A program made the translations under genes and the position numbers. The notes under the pieces were generated by a model, which did not search any database, was not told the DNA's origin, and worked only from the letters and a program-made list of their open reading frames with translations. From contig NZ_LS483446.1 of the NCBI RefSeq assembly GCF_900476215.1, positions 1,240,001-1,304,000 of the forward strand: a DNA stretch of 64,000 bases, given 5' to 3'. This document shows, piece after piece, positions 44,602 to 52,886 of the stretch. The stretch is from Helicobacter mustelae (lineage in GTDB: Bacteria; Campylobacterota; Campylobacteria; Campylobacterales; Helicobacteraceae). How positions within the stretch are numbered: position 1 is the first letter of the stretch; the number at the start of each line of letters is the position of its first letter.

Positions 44602-45908
44602 TGCTTTTCCTCTAACTTGCGCTTTTCTTCAGCAAAATACGCATGCTTTTGGGCATACATTTCATTGATGCATTCCATGACCCCATTGCTTGCTTGCTCC
44701 ATTGTCTGGATTTTTTCATCAATAATCTCTTGGATGTTTTCTGTCTTTTGCTTAATGGATCGCACCAGCGAATTAGCGCTATTATGCACCTGCATATGAT
44801 AGGAATCGAGTTTTTTATAGCCCTGTGTATCAGAAAAGTCCCTTTTGCCCTCACCCTCAAAATACCATTTGCCCAGGCGACACTGCGTATGATCGACTTG
44901 ATTGAAGGTATCACTAAGCTTGAAGACAAACGCATAGAGATTGTTTTTATAAATGACATGATCGAGTTTTGCAAGGGTGCAAAAGACTTGGTTATTGGAA
45001 TTTTGCACAGCATACTTTGCAAATGTGGAGCGGGTTTTAAAATCATTGACTGCATCATGGAGTTTTTCGATTCGTACCTTCATATCGCCTGCGACCTTGT
45101 TGGTGATCTCGATGCCAGATTGGATGTCGCTGGATTCTTGCTGCATGGATTTGACCACGATGGCAATCTCCTTGGTAGCCTTTTGGGTCTTTTCTGCAAG
45201 CTTCCTCACCTCATCTGCCACCACAGCAAATCCCCTGCCATGAGCCCCGGCACGCGCAGCTTCAATGGCGGCATTGAGTGCTAGGAGATTGGTTTGTTCT
45301 GCGATGTCATCAATCAAAGAAATCACACTGGTAATGTCATTGCTGCGCTGCATCAAGGAATGCGCTAGAGACATCACGCCTTGCATTTTTACATAGAGCT
45401 CTTTCATATCTCCTAGAGTCTCCTCGCTAAGACCCAGTCCCTCCAAGCCGATTTTTTGCCCATTTTGGGCCTCCGTTAGAATTTCTTTAAGCTCTTGCAA
45501 GATATTTTGCAAAGAAATCTGGGTCTCAGAAAATCCCTCCTTTAGGGAAGCAAAATAGCCAAGGAACAAATCTCTTTTGCCAGATTGAGGGAGGAATCCC
45601 TGCTGCCCATCTTTGAGTATATAGCAGATGCAATCACCAATCCTATGCTGGTGCACATGATAGTTCCTCTCTCTTAACATCACTTCCTGCTTGGAAAAAT
45701 CAAGCCTCAAAAGCTCATCTTCTCCAAATGTCTGAGCTTCTTTGTTGCGAAAAATCACCCTCCCATCCTGCAGCAAAAGCACAATCCCCTCTGTATACAA
45801 AAAGGCCATCTCCCTGTATTGCGCAAGCTCTTGATTCAACGCCTCAATTTCTGAATTTTTCTGCGCAATGCGCAACGCGATTTCCTTAGAATTTCCAAAC
45901 ACTTTCAT
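44598..45908 (-). CDS. tlpD: TlpD-like cytoplasmic chemoreceptor with CZB zinc domain
   Basis: A soluble methyl-accepting chemotaxis receptor of 436 residues without any transmembrane helix. It has an N-terminal coiled coil, a PAS-like stretch ([18 protein letters not shown]), the conserved signalling hairpin ([20 protein letters not shown], then [16 protein letters not shown]) and a C-terminal chemoreceptor zinc-binding domain with ligands in [17 protein letters not shown] and YHMQVH. TlpD senses oxidative and energy-related signals in H. pylori. Transcribed with pbp1A. Confidence 0.9.
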   Translation of the reverse strand: MKVFGNSKEIALRIAQKNSEIEALNQELAQYREMAFLYTEGIVLLLQDGRVIFRNKEAQTFGEDELLRLDFSKQEVMLRERNYHVHQHRIGDCICYILKDGQQGFLPQSGKRDLFLGYFASLKEGFSETQISLQNILQELKEILTEAQNGQKIGLEGLGLSEETLGDMKELYVKMQGVMSLAHSLMQRSNDITSVISLIDDIAEQTNLLALNAAIEAARAGAHGRGFAVVADEVRKLAEKTQKATKEIAIVVKSMQQESSDIQSGIEITNKVAGDMKVRIEKLHDAVNDFKTRSTFAKYAVQNSNNQVFCTLAKLDHVIYKNNLYAFVFKLSDTFNQVDHTQCRLGKWYFEGEGKRDFSDTQGYKKLDSYHMQVHNSANSLVRSIKQKTENIQEIIDEKIQTMEQASNGVMECINEMYAQKHAYFAEEKRKLEEKH

Positions 45909-45978
45909 CTCCTAGTCATTTTTAGGTGGAATTATAGCCTTTATTCTTGAGGTTTTGCATGCTTTTTTGTTCCCATCC

Positions 45979-45990
45979 ATAATGAGAATA
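45979..45990. promoter_or_regulatory. Possible Fur box in front of fur
   Basis: ATAATGAGAATA matches 10 of 12 positions of the Fur core ATAATGATAATC and lies just upstream of the fur -10 box, where autoregulation would act. The match covers only half of the classical 19-base box. Confidence 0.35.
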
Positions 45991-45995
45991 TATGC

Positions 45996-46001
45996 TATAA
46001 T
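45996..46001 (+). promoter_or_regulatory. -10 box of fur
   Basis: ATGCTATAAT is an extended -10 with TATAAT at 45996-46001, 42 bases before the fur ATG. Confidence 0.6.
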
Positions 46002-46043
46002 ACGCATCAAAAATGCTAATCATAGCTGATCCAAGGAACAAAA

Positions 46044-46496
46044 ATGCAAAATAGACTTGAGACATTAGAATCGATTCTAGAGCGATTAAGGGTTTCTATC
46101 AAAAAAAATGGCCTGAAAAATTCCAAGCAAAGAGAAGAAATCCTTAGTGTGCTTTATAAAAATCGTAGGCATCTAAGCCCAGAGGAAATCGCAAATGAAA
46201 TCCGCATTAAAGACAAAAATACAAGCATCTCTTCCATCTATCGAATCCTAAACTTCCTAGAAAAGGAGCATTTCATCACCACTCTTGAAATGGACAAAAA
46301 TGGCAAACGCTATGAAATCGCAGCAAAAAGCCATCATGATCACATCATTTGTCTTGAATGTGGGGGTATCACAGAATTTGTAGACTCTAAAATCGAAGAG
46401 AGACAGCTAAAAATTGCTGCGGCAAATGAATGCAGGCTCATTAGCCATGATATGCGACTTTTTGTCGTATGCAAAAAATGCCAAAAACAAACATAA
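46044..46496 (+). CDS. fur: Ferric uptake regulator Fur
   Basis: The iron-responsive repressor, 150 residues: N-terminal winged helix (LKNSKQREEILSVLYKNRRHLSPEEI, SSIYRILNFLEKE) and C-terminal metal-binding dimerisation domain with HHDHIICLECGG and the second cysteine pair CKKCQ. The N-terminus is longer than E. coli Fur, as in Helicobacter. It probably controls the TonB-dependent receptor at 22154-24340, which has a perfect Fur box. Confidence 0.95.
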   Translation: MQNRLETLESILERLRVSIKKNGLKNSKQREEILSVLYKNRRHLSPEEIANEIRIKDKNTSISSIYRILNFLEKEHFITTLEMDKNGKRYEIAAKSHHDHIICLECGGITEFVDSKIEERQLKIAAANECRLISHDMRLFVVCKKCQKQT

Positions 46497-47528
46497 TTAA
46501 TCCTTGCAAATATCTTGAGTAAGTAAAGGCTTGGCAAATTCCAAATCCCTGCTTGCCCTCCTCCCCAAAATATCAGAGAAAAATCTTGGATGCATCCCAT
46601 GATTAGGACGAAAAGAGCCGATATTCTCGCGCGTGAAGCGCTCTCCTTTTTTGATGGGTTTTTTCACAAAGAGACTGCGTGCAAAAACACGTTTTCCCCT
46701 CAATTCTTCTAAGGTTTTTTTATGATGAGGATCCCCCAGGGCTAAAATGCTATCCTGGATCTGCGCAGCCATTTGGGCAAACTCCTCTGCCTCCATACTA
46801 AAGCTACTATCCACCCCGCCAAGACTACGCTCTAAAATAAAATGCTTCTCAATCATGCTTGCTCCTAGTACTGCAGCAATGATGGCACACAGCGAGCCTA
46901 AGGTATGATCAGACAATCCAAATTTCACACCATATTCTCCAAAGCGCTGCATTGCCAATAAATTTGCCTCTTTTAGCGGCGCGGGATAGGAGCTTGTGCA
47001 TTGCAAAAGCGTGATGTCAGAATTGCCCGCTTTCTCACACATCTCCAAAGCCTCTTTGATCTCCTCTTCTAGCGCAATGCCAGTGGAGAGGACGATGGGC
47101 TTTTTGGTAGATGCCACCTCATAGATGAAGAGGGGATCGATGCATTCAAAGCTTGCGATTTTGTAGCGCGGGCAGTTTAGAGATTCCAAAAGCTCCAATG
47201 CCTCTAGACTAAAAGGCGAGCTAAAAAGCTCAATCCCTATTTCTTTTGCATAGGCAAAGAGCTCTCCATGCCATTCCCAGGGCAGGCATGCCTCTGCATA
47301 AAGATCATAGAGATATCTTCCCTCCCAAGGAGAGTCTCCCTCAATCCTAAAAATAACATCCCTGCTATCCAAGGTGAGGCAAGAGGGGCGATAGGTTTGG
47401 ATCTTTATGGCATGTGCGCCTGCATGTTTAGCCGCTTGCATATGACGCTTGGCAAGAAGGAGATCTTGCTTATGATTGGCACTAATCTCTGCTACAAGAA
47501 GGGGAATGCTGGGGGTTAATTTTTCCAT
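46497..47528 (-). CDS. pseI: Pseudaminic acid synthase
   Basis: PseI condenses phosphoenolpyruvate with the 6-deoxy-AltdiNAc sugar to give pseudaminic acid. From ATG 47528 the protein has 343 residues: NeuB-type TIM barrel (VAEISANHKQDLLLAKRHMQAAKHAGA, KIQTYRP, HFILERSLGGVDSSFS) and a C-terminal SAF antifreeze-like domain. Place beside pseF, pseG and pseH makes Pse more likely than neuraminic acid. The open frame runs 90 bases upstream; the chosen start has AGGA 11 bases before it and overlaps pseH by 47 bases. Confidence 0.93.
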   Translation of the reverse strand: MEKLTPSIPLLVAEISANHKQDLLLAKRHMQAAKHAGAHAIKIQTYRPSCLTLDSRDVIFRIEGDSPWEGRYLYDLYAEACLPWEWHGELFAYAKEIGIELFSSPFSLEALELLESLNCPRYKIASFECIDPLFIYEVASTKKPIVLSTGIALEEEIKEALEMCEKAGNSDITLLQCTSSYPAPLKEANLLAMQRFGEYGVKFGLSDHTLGSLCAIIAAVLGASMIEKHFILERSLGGVDSSFSMEAEEFAQMAAQIQDSILALGDPHHKKTLEELRGKRVFARSLFVKKPIKKGERFTRENIGSFRPNHGMHPRFFSDILGRRASRDLEFAKPLLTQDICKD

Positions 47529-48024
47529 AGATAAACACATCCTGATATTGTTGATTAACAAAGACATATTCTTGCAATGTCCCTGTGCGTACAAAGCCAT
47601 TGCGCTCATAGCAGGCAATGGCCCTTTGATTTTCTTCCATCACCTCTAGCACCACAGAGTGCAAGCCTAGGTGGTCAAAGGCAATATGCTCCAAAAATTG
47701 CAAAATCCCATCACCAGCGCGCCTCTCATTGGGATTTTTGTAAAGCCCAAAATGCGCGGATTTATGCGAGAAATTCCTGCGAGTAATGGACCCCACTCCA
47801 AGGGCTTGGCCTTCTTTTTTGAACAACCAATAACAAGAAGAAGCGCTGTGTTTGAGATTTTCCAAAAATTGCAAATGCCTCTGCAAGGAGATGGGGCTAG
47901 CATCATACATCCATCGTGAGATCTCTGGATGATTGCGAAATGCTAGCACCTGGAAAATTTCTTCCTCACTCAAATCAATGAAGTTGATCGCATCCATGCC
48001 AGCAAAACAAAAAATTTTAGCCAT
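47482..48024 (-). CDS. pseH: UDP-4-amino-4,6-dideoxy-AltNAc N-acetyltransferase
   Basis: PseH acetylates the 4-amino group of the Pse precursor. The 180-residue GNAT protein shows NFIDLSEEEIFQVLAFRNHPEISRWMYD, GVGSITRRNF and the C-terminal YERNGFVRTGTLQEYVF. The ATG at 48024 is chosen because it follows a GGGGGTGAGG ribosome site, lies just past the pseG stop and gives the length known for H. pylori PseH; an in-frame ATG 30 bases upstream is inferior. Confidence 0.93.
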   Translation of the reverse strand: MAKIFCFAGMDAINFIDLSEEEIFQVLAFRNHPEISRWMYDASPISLQRHLQFLENLKHSASSCYWLFKKEGQALGVGSITRRNFSHKSAHFGLYKNPNERRAGDGILQFLEHIAFDHLGLHSVVLEVMEENQRAIACYERNGFVRTGTLQEYVFVNQQYQDVFIYGKINPQHSPSCSRD

Positions 48025-48026
48025 CC

Positions 48027-49073
48027 TCACCCCCTTAGAATTTCTAGCAAGCAATCTTTGAGCCTGCTTCCAAATTGCATCCTAGCACAATTTCGCGCCA
48101 TTGCCTCTCTGGTGGCAAAATCAAGGAGAGGGATTTTTTGGGCCAAATCCTCTAAAGAAGTTTTTTGCACCAGATGCATCGCATCATAAATCCCCACTTG
48201 GTGTTCTTGATTCTTTGCGATGGGCAGCACCAAGGTGGGCACTTGGGAGAGAATGGCCTCATTGACCATCCTCCCCCCTGATACAATCGCCAAATCCACC
48301 TCCGCAAAAAGCCAGGCCAGTTTTTTGGCATCGATATTTCGCAAAACCTCAAAATGCGTGGAGAGATGATGGACATAATGCGCTCCAAGCACGATAATTA
48401 CATCATACTCCAGCTTTTCTAGGATTTTTGTCACCCTTTGGGTGTAATTCCCCTCATCACTCCCCCCAAAACATAGCAAAATTCTTTGGATCTTGGGGGC
48501 AATGATTTTATTTTGGCAAAAGGTTTTGTCATAAATCATATATTCCAATCCCGCATAAACAGGGCCCAAATGCCCTGCATAAAGCTCTTTTGTGTGGATT
48601 CCACCATTGAGAATCACGCTGCCAGGCGGAAAAGAAATCCTTGCAACATCATCAATAATCATAAGCCTCCTGACCCTGTGGGCAATCTCTAAAAACTGCG
48701 AGCTAGAAATCTCATAGCTATCAATGATAGCCACATCTAACCCCTCTAATAGAGGCAAAATCCCCTCTGCTAGAGGCATCTTGGCGCTATCATCATAATG
48801 ATAAAATTCCACACAAACCCCAAGACTCTTTAATAAATCCACCAGCAAAACACAGCGACTAAAATGCCCCATCCCCACCCTAGCCCCAGACTGGCAAAAA
48901 ACTCCAACATTTGGCGCGCTAGAATTTTGAGATTTTGGGTGGGATCTTGGGAGATTTTCCCAGGCTGGCATGGCAATGATGGGGGATTTTGGCCTGATTT
49001 CAGAGAATTGGCTCGAGGATTTGCGACAATGCTTTGGTATTTTCAAAAAAGATTTTTTAGAGGGTTTTGGCAT
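48027..49073 (-). CDS. pseG: UDP-2,4-diacetamido-trideoxy-altropyranose hydrolase, long N-terminus
   Basis: PseG removes UDP from the Pse precursor. It is a GT-B-fold hydrolase with the catalytic histidine motif GARVGMGHFSRCVLL, the D-rich VAIIDSYEIS segment and a C-terminal nucleotide domain with LLCFGGSDEGNYTQRV, AIVSGGRMVNEAI and LVLPIAKNQEHQ. The 348-residue frame has about 54 extra residues before the core, rich in Lys, Ser and Pro. It overlaps pseF by 17 bases. Either the extension is real or the start lies further in; no good internal ribosome site was found. Confidence 0.88.
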   Translation of the reverse strand: MPKPSKKSFLKIPKHCRKSSSQFSEIRPKSPIIAMPAWENLPRSHPKSQNSSAPNVGVFCQSGARVGMGHFSRCVLLVDLLKSLGVCVEFYHYDDSAKMPLAEGILPLLEGLDVAIIDSYEISSSQFLEIAHRVRRLMIIDDVARISFPPGSVILNGGIHTKELYAGHLGPVYAGLEYMIYDKTFCQNKIIAPKIQRILLCFGGSDEGNYTQRVTKILEKLEYDVIIVLGAHYVHHLSTHFEVLRNIDAKKLAWLFAEVDLAIVSGGRMVNEAILSQVPTLVLPIAKNQEHQVGIYDAMHLVQKTSLEDLAQKIPLLDFATREAMARNCARMQFGSRLKDCLLEILRG

Positions 49074-49752
49074 GCTTCATTTTATACTTGATTTCTGCAA
49101 GATTCCAATCATCCATCGTGTCAATATCCTGCACCATCATTTTGGGCAGGAGGATGGGCAGGGAGTGAGCACCAAAAATCCACCTTTGCTCCAAAAAACT
49201 CTGCGCATAGCCCCAGTAAAATGCCCCAGCATCATGATAGATTTTTTGCAAATCCTGCGAGCGCACAAACTGATACTGGGGGAATAACAACTCAATTACC
49301 TCTTCTTGGATAAAGAATCCTCGCAGTGGGGAGTTTGCAAATTCTGCCACACCAAAAGCATAGTTTTTACTGGGATTTTGCAAAAGAGCCTCCATGCCCT
49401 GCAATACATATTTTTGTTCCAAAAGAGGTGCCGTGGCATAGATGCAGCAAACCAAATCCCTCAATCCTAGCCCCAGACTCTCTACTGCATGGGCCATCAC
49501 TGGCAAAGTAGCAGCAGTATCATTGCTCAAATCTTGGGGGCGCTGCAGGGGATTGGCACCATAATTCTTGGCCACCTCCAAAATCTCTGCATCATCACTG
49601 CTCACCACCACGCAATCAAAGACCCCAGTCTCTTGGGCCAAAAGAATCGAATAGGCAAGAATGGGCTTGCCACAAAAATCCTTGATATTTTTCTTAAAGA
49701 TTCTTTTGCTTCCCCCGCGTGCTGGGATGATTGCTACTTTTTTCATCATCAA
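49057..49752 (-). CDS. pseF: CMP-pseudaminic acid cytidylyltransferase
   Basis: PseF activates pseudaminic acid with CTP. The 231-residue nucleotidyltransferase shows the signature IIPARGGSKRIFKKNIKDFCGKP at the N-terminus, VVVSSDDAEILEVAKNYGA and a DAGAFYWG segment. It is separate from pseG here, whereas in H. pylori the two activities are annotated as adjacent or fused frames. ATGATG start overlaps the flgH stop. Confidence 0.93.
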   Translation of the reverse strand: MMMKKVAIIPARGGSKRIFKKNIKDFCGKPILAYSILLAQETGVFDCVVVSSDDAEILEVAKNYGANPLQRPQDLSNDTAATLPVMAHAVESLGLGLRDLVCCIYATAPLLEQKYVLQGMEALLQNPSKNYAFGVAEFANSPLRGFFIQEEVIELLFPQYQFVRSQDLQKIYHDAGAFYWGYAQSFLEQRWIFGAHSLPILLPKMMVQDIDTMDDWNLAEIKYKMKHAKTL

Positions 49753-50444
49753 TACGGATATTCTGTATCCATCGCATCCGTGGCAAATTTTTTCTTGCTG
49801 GTATTACTCAAATCTCCGACATTTGCATACTGGATCTTAGCATCTGCTAGATATTTGGACTCTACAGTGTTGTCACGATTGATGTCATAGGGGCGTACCA
49901 CACCACTGACCTCTATCATTTGTTTTTCCCCATCCACAAGAATGTCTTTTTTACCATAAATAAAATAATTCCCATTTTCTAGTACCTTAACAATGCGTGC
50001 TGTGATCACAAGGCTAAGACTTTCACTCTTGCTCTGCGTCCCACCACCTTTGAATGTGGAATTACTGCTAGGTTTTGTCATTGTGTAATTGGTGCGATCA
50101 TCGAGATCTTGAGTCTGACGAAGCCTATTGGGATCGGTGCCATTGTATTGCAGTCTAGGGGAGGTGGAATTGCCACTGGAATTGTTGTTATAAGATTTGG
50201 AAGAAGAATAATTAGCGCTAGAATTCTCATTGATGATCACAGTGATGAGATCATAGGGGCGCATGGCACGCCTATCAGAAAATAGCGGCTTATCCCCCTG
50301 GCCAAAGAGGCTGCCAGGCTTAGCAAAATCAGGGACAAAATCCCTTGCAGGCATTTCTTCTACATACTCAGGGGGGTTCATCTCAATCTCAGGCTGATAG
50401 GCCAAAAGCACAGAACCTGCGAGTAAAAAGTGTAAAAATTTCAT
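49749..50444 (-). CDS. flgH: Flagellar L-ring protein FlgH without a lipobox cysteine
   Basis: FlgH forms the outer-membrane L ring around the flagellar rod. The 231-residue protein has a clear FlgH body: MNPPEYVEEMPARDF, SLFGQGDKPLFSDRRAMRPYDLITVIINE and the C-terminal VSGVVRPYDINRDNTVESKYLADAKI. The N-terminus MKFLHFLLAGSVLLAYQPEIE is signal-like but contains no cysteine, whereas FlgH is normally a lipoprotein. GAAGGA lies before the ATG and a sigma-54-type promoter lies 28 bases further up. It heads the flgH-pseF-pseG-pseH-pseI run. Confidence 0.93.
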   Translation of the reverse strand: MKFLHFLLAGSVLLAYQPEIEMNPPEYVEEMPARDFVPDFAKPGSLFGQGDKPLFSDRRAMRPYDLITVIINENSSANYSSSKSYNNNSSGNSTSPRLQYNGTDPNRLRQTQDLDDRTNYTMTKPSSNSTFKGGGTQSKSESLSLVITARIVKVLENGNYFIYGKKDILVDGEKQMIEVSGVVRPYDINRDNTVESKYLADAKIQYANVGDLSNTSKKKFATDAMDTEYPY

Positions 50445-50464
50445 TTTCGTCCTTCATTCTTTGC

Positions 50465-50470
50465 TATAAT
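50465..50470 (+). promoter_or_regulatory. -10 box of the YqeY gene
   Basis: TTTGCTATAAT contains an extended -10 with TATAAT at 50465-50470, 33 bases before the ATG at 50504. Confidence 0.65.
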
Positions 50471-50471
50471 A

Positions 50472-50488
50472 AAGCAAGTTTTATTCCA
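50472..50488 (-). promoter_or_regulatory. Sigma-54 promoter of flgH
   Basis: On the minus strand the sequence TGGAATAAAACTTGCTT has GG (50487-50486) and GC (50475-50474) separated by exactly ten bases and the TTGCTT -12 form common in epsilonproteobacteria. The expected transcript start is about 50462, 18 bases before the flgH ATG, leaving room for its ribosome site. Confidence 0.7.
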
Positions 50489-50503
50489 GAAATAAGGACT
50501 TCC

Positions 50504-50947
50504 ATGAGCAAGATCAAAGGACAAATCCAAGAAGACCTCAAAGAGGCAATGAAAAGCGGTGATCATTTCAAGCGCGATACCCTGCGCCTACTAAATAGCG
50601 CATTCAAGCAAGTAGAGGTAGATCAGAGGATTATTTTAAGGGATGAAGATGTCATAAAGATCCTAAAAACTGCCTACAAACAGCGCCAGGATGCAGCCAG
50701 CGCATATCAAAATGGAGGCAGGGAGGATCTCTTTGCCAAAGAGAGCAAGGAAATGGAGATTATTGCCTCCTATCTACCAAGACAGCTAGATGACCAAGAG
50801 ATTAAAGACGCTCTGCAAATCATCATAAAAAATACTGGAGCCAATGGGCCAAAGGACATGGGCAAGGTGATGCAGGAGACAAAAAATCTGAGTGCTGATG
50901 GCAGGAGAATCTCTGCCATCTTAAAAGATCTTTTGGCAGAAAAATAA
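50504..50947 (+). CDS. YqeY/GatB-like domain protein
   Basis: A 147-residue helical protein of the YqeY family, which resembles the tRNA-binding tail of GatB amidotransferase. Typical features are IQEDLKEAMKSGDHFKRDTLRLLNSAFK, ASAYQNGGREDLFAKESKEMEII and SYLPRQL. The ATG at 50504 has AAGGAC before it; the longer open frame to 50345 runs antisense to flgH and across both promoters. The function in the cell is not settled for the family. Confidence 0.9.
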   Translation: MSKIKGQIQEDLKEAMKSGDHFKRDTLRLLNSAFKQVEVDQRIILRDEDVIKILKTAYKQRQDAASAYQNGGREDLFAKESKEMEIIASYLPRQLDDQEIKDALQIIIKNTGANGPKDMGKVMQETKNLSADGRRISAILKDLLAEK

Positions 50948-51139
50948 GCCTCACTATTCCTAGTACTGTGCACATGGCTGCACCAAATTCTAGGAGCATC
51001 ACAGTGCTGCGCTAAAAATCAAGTCGGATTTACACCAGGATTCCCACCAAACTTCATTATTTTTCGCGCAAGTTTTTGGAGTTTGCTTTTTTAAGAAAGT
51101 TCTGTAGCCTTTTTCTTTTTCTGCAATATTTGAGAAAAA

Positions 51140-51145
51140 TATAAT
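51140..51145 (+). promoter_or_regulatory. -10 box of the ilv operon
   Basis: AAATATAATAC has TATAAT at 51140-51145, 50 bases before the ilvD ATG. The leader includes a short stem, GTGGC (51161-51165) with GCCAC (51170-51174), but no leader peptide, T-box or attenuator was recognised. Confidence 0.5.
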
Positions 51146-51195
51146 ACAATAATTACACTGGTGGCAGAAGCCACAAGCCCCATAAGGAGACAAGG

Positions 51196-52878
51196 ATGCG
51201 CAGCGATAAAATCAAGCAAGGGATCCATGCAGGACCTGCAAGGAGTCTACTCTATGCCACAGGAAAAGTGAAAAACCAAGAAGATATGAACAAGCCCTTT
51301 ATTGCTATTTGCAATTCCCATATTGATATTGTGCCAGGACACACCCATCTAAGAGAGCTTGCAGACATCGCAAAAGAGGCGATTATAGAAGCCGGAGGAA
51401 TTCCTTTTGAATTTAACACCATTGGGGTGGATGATGGCATTGCTATGGGGCATATTGGCATGCGCTATTCCCTTCCTAGTCGAGAGCTTATTGCTGATAG
51501 CGCAGAAACCGTAATTCATGCACATTGGTTTGATGGGGTTTTTTACCTTCCAAACTGCGACAAAATCACTCCTGGGATGGTCATGGCAGCAGTGCGCACT
51601 AATGTTCCTGCCATCTTTTGCTCAGGTGGGCCCATGCAAGCAGGCAAGGATTCTCATGGCAATACGATTACACTTTCTAGCATGTTTGAGGCTGTAGGAG
51701 CATACCAACAGGGCAAGATCAGCAAAGAGGAATTTGATTTCATGGAGCAAAATGCTTGCCCAAGCTGTGGATCTTGTGCAGGAATGTTTACTGCAAATTC
51801 CATGAATTGCCTACTTGAAATCCTAGGGCTTGCACTGCCAGGAAATGGCACCATCCTAGCAACCTCAAAAGAGCGCAAGGATCTTGTGCGAACTTCTGCG
51901 CTGCGCCTCATGGAACTTGTCAAAAAGGACATCAAGCCTCGTGATATCATCACCAAAGAGGCAATTGATGATGCCTTTGCACTTGATATGGCCATGGGAG
52001 GATCGACCAATACGGTGTTACACACTCTAGCAATTGCCAATGAGGCGGGCATTGCCTATGATCAAAATCGCATCAATGAAATTGCTAAGCACATCCCCTA
52101 TTTGTCTAAAATCGCCCCCTCTTCCATCTATTCGATGCATGATGTGCATGAGGCAGGCGGGGTTTCTGCGATTATTAAGGAATTGCTGTCTTTGCCCAAT
52201 GCCATCCATGGGGATCGAATCACTGTGAGCGGGAAGAGCATAGCCCAAAATGTCGCAAATGCCAGCATCAAAAATAAGCAAGTCATTCGCACCAAAGAGG
52301 ATCCCTACAGCCATTGTGGGGGACTCTCCATCCTCTATGGGAACATCGCACCAGAGGGCAGCGTGATCAAGGTGGGTGGCGTGGATCCAGATATCCAGAT
52401 TTTCCAAGGGAGAGCCATTTGCTTTGACTCTCATGATGAGGCCATTGAGGCAATTGATGGGGGCATTATCAAAAAAGGGCATGTCGTAGTGATTCGCTAT
52501 GAAGGTCCCAAGGGAGGACCAGGGATGCCAGAGATGCTTGCCCCTACTTCTAGCATTGTAGGCAGGGGACTGGGCAGAGATGTCGCATTGATCACTGATG
52601 GGAGATTTTCTGGTGCGACAAGAGGAATCGCTGTAGGGCATATTTCTCCAGAAGCAGCCTCTGGAGGGCCTATTGGGCTTATCAAAGATGGGGATGAGAT
52701 TCTCATCAATCTCCTAGAGCGAACCATTCACCTCAATCTGAGCGAACAAGAACTTGCAGAAAGACAAAAAGGAAGGAAGGAATTCACACCCAAGGTAAAG
52801 ACAGGCTGGTTAGCAAGATATAGCGCATTAGTTACCTCTGCACATACAGGAGGGATTATGCAGCTCCCTAAAAATTAG
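51196..52878 (+). CDS. ilvD: Dihydroxy-acid dehydratase
   Basis: IlvD makes the 2-oxo acids of isoleucine and valine synthesis and needs an Fe-S cluster. The 560-residue protein has cysteine motifs NCDKITPGM (C ligand) and [19 protein letters not shown], the metal/substrate site GGSTNTVLH and [14 protein letters not shown] ribosome site precedes the ATG. It opens the ilvD-ilvB-ilvH-ilvC-ilvA operon. Confidence 0.97.
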   Translation: MRSDKIKQGIHAGPARSLLYATGKVKNQEDMNKPFIAICNSHIDIVPGHTHLRELADIAKEAIIEAGGIPFEFNTIGVDDGIAMGHIGMRYSLPSRELIADSAETVIHAHWFDGVFYLPNCDKITPGMVMAAVRTNVPAIFCSGGPMQAGKDSHGNTITLSSMFEAVGAYQQGKISKEEFDFMEQNACPSCGSCAGMFTANSMNCLLEILGLALPGNGTILATSKERKDLVRTSALRLMELVKKDIKPRDIITKEAIDDAFALDMAMGGSTNTVLHTLAIANEAGIAYDQNRINEIAKHIPYLSKIAPSSIYSMHDVHEAGGVSAIIKELLSLPNAIHGDRITVSGKSIAQNVANASIKNKQVIRTKEDPYSHCGGLSILYGNIAPEGSVIKVGGVDPDIQIFQGRAICFDSHDEAIEAIDGGIIKKGHVVVIRYEGPKGGPGMPEMLAPTSSIVGRGLGRDVALITDGRFSGATRGIAVGHISPEAASGGPIGLIKDGDEILINLLERTIHLNLSEQELAERQKGRKEFTPKVKTGWLARYSALVTSAHTGGIMQLPKN

Positions 52879-52886
52879 GAGAGAGT

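Noticed and set aside
44643-45284. Long open frame antisense to tlpD (213 codons)
   Set aside because: It lies opposite the conserved chemoreceptor signalling domain and is a codon-bias shadow.
51161-51174. Attenuator in the ilvD leader
   Set aside because: One 5-base-pair stem without competing stem, leader peptide rich in Ile/Val/Leu or T-run is not enough.
50999-51193. Leftward cysteine-containing open frame between yqeY and ilvD
   Set aside because: It runs antisense across the ilvD promoter and leader and has no ribosome site.
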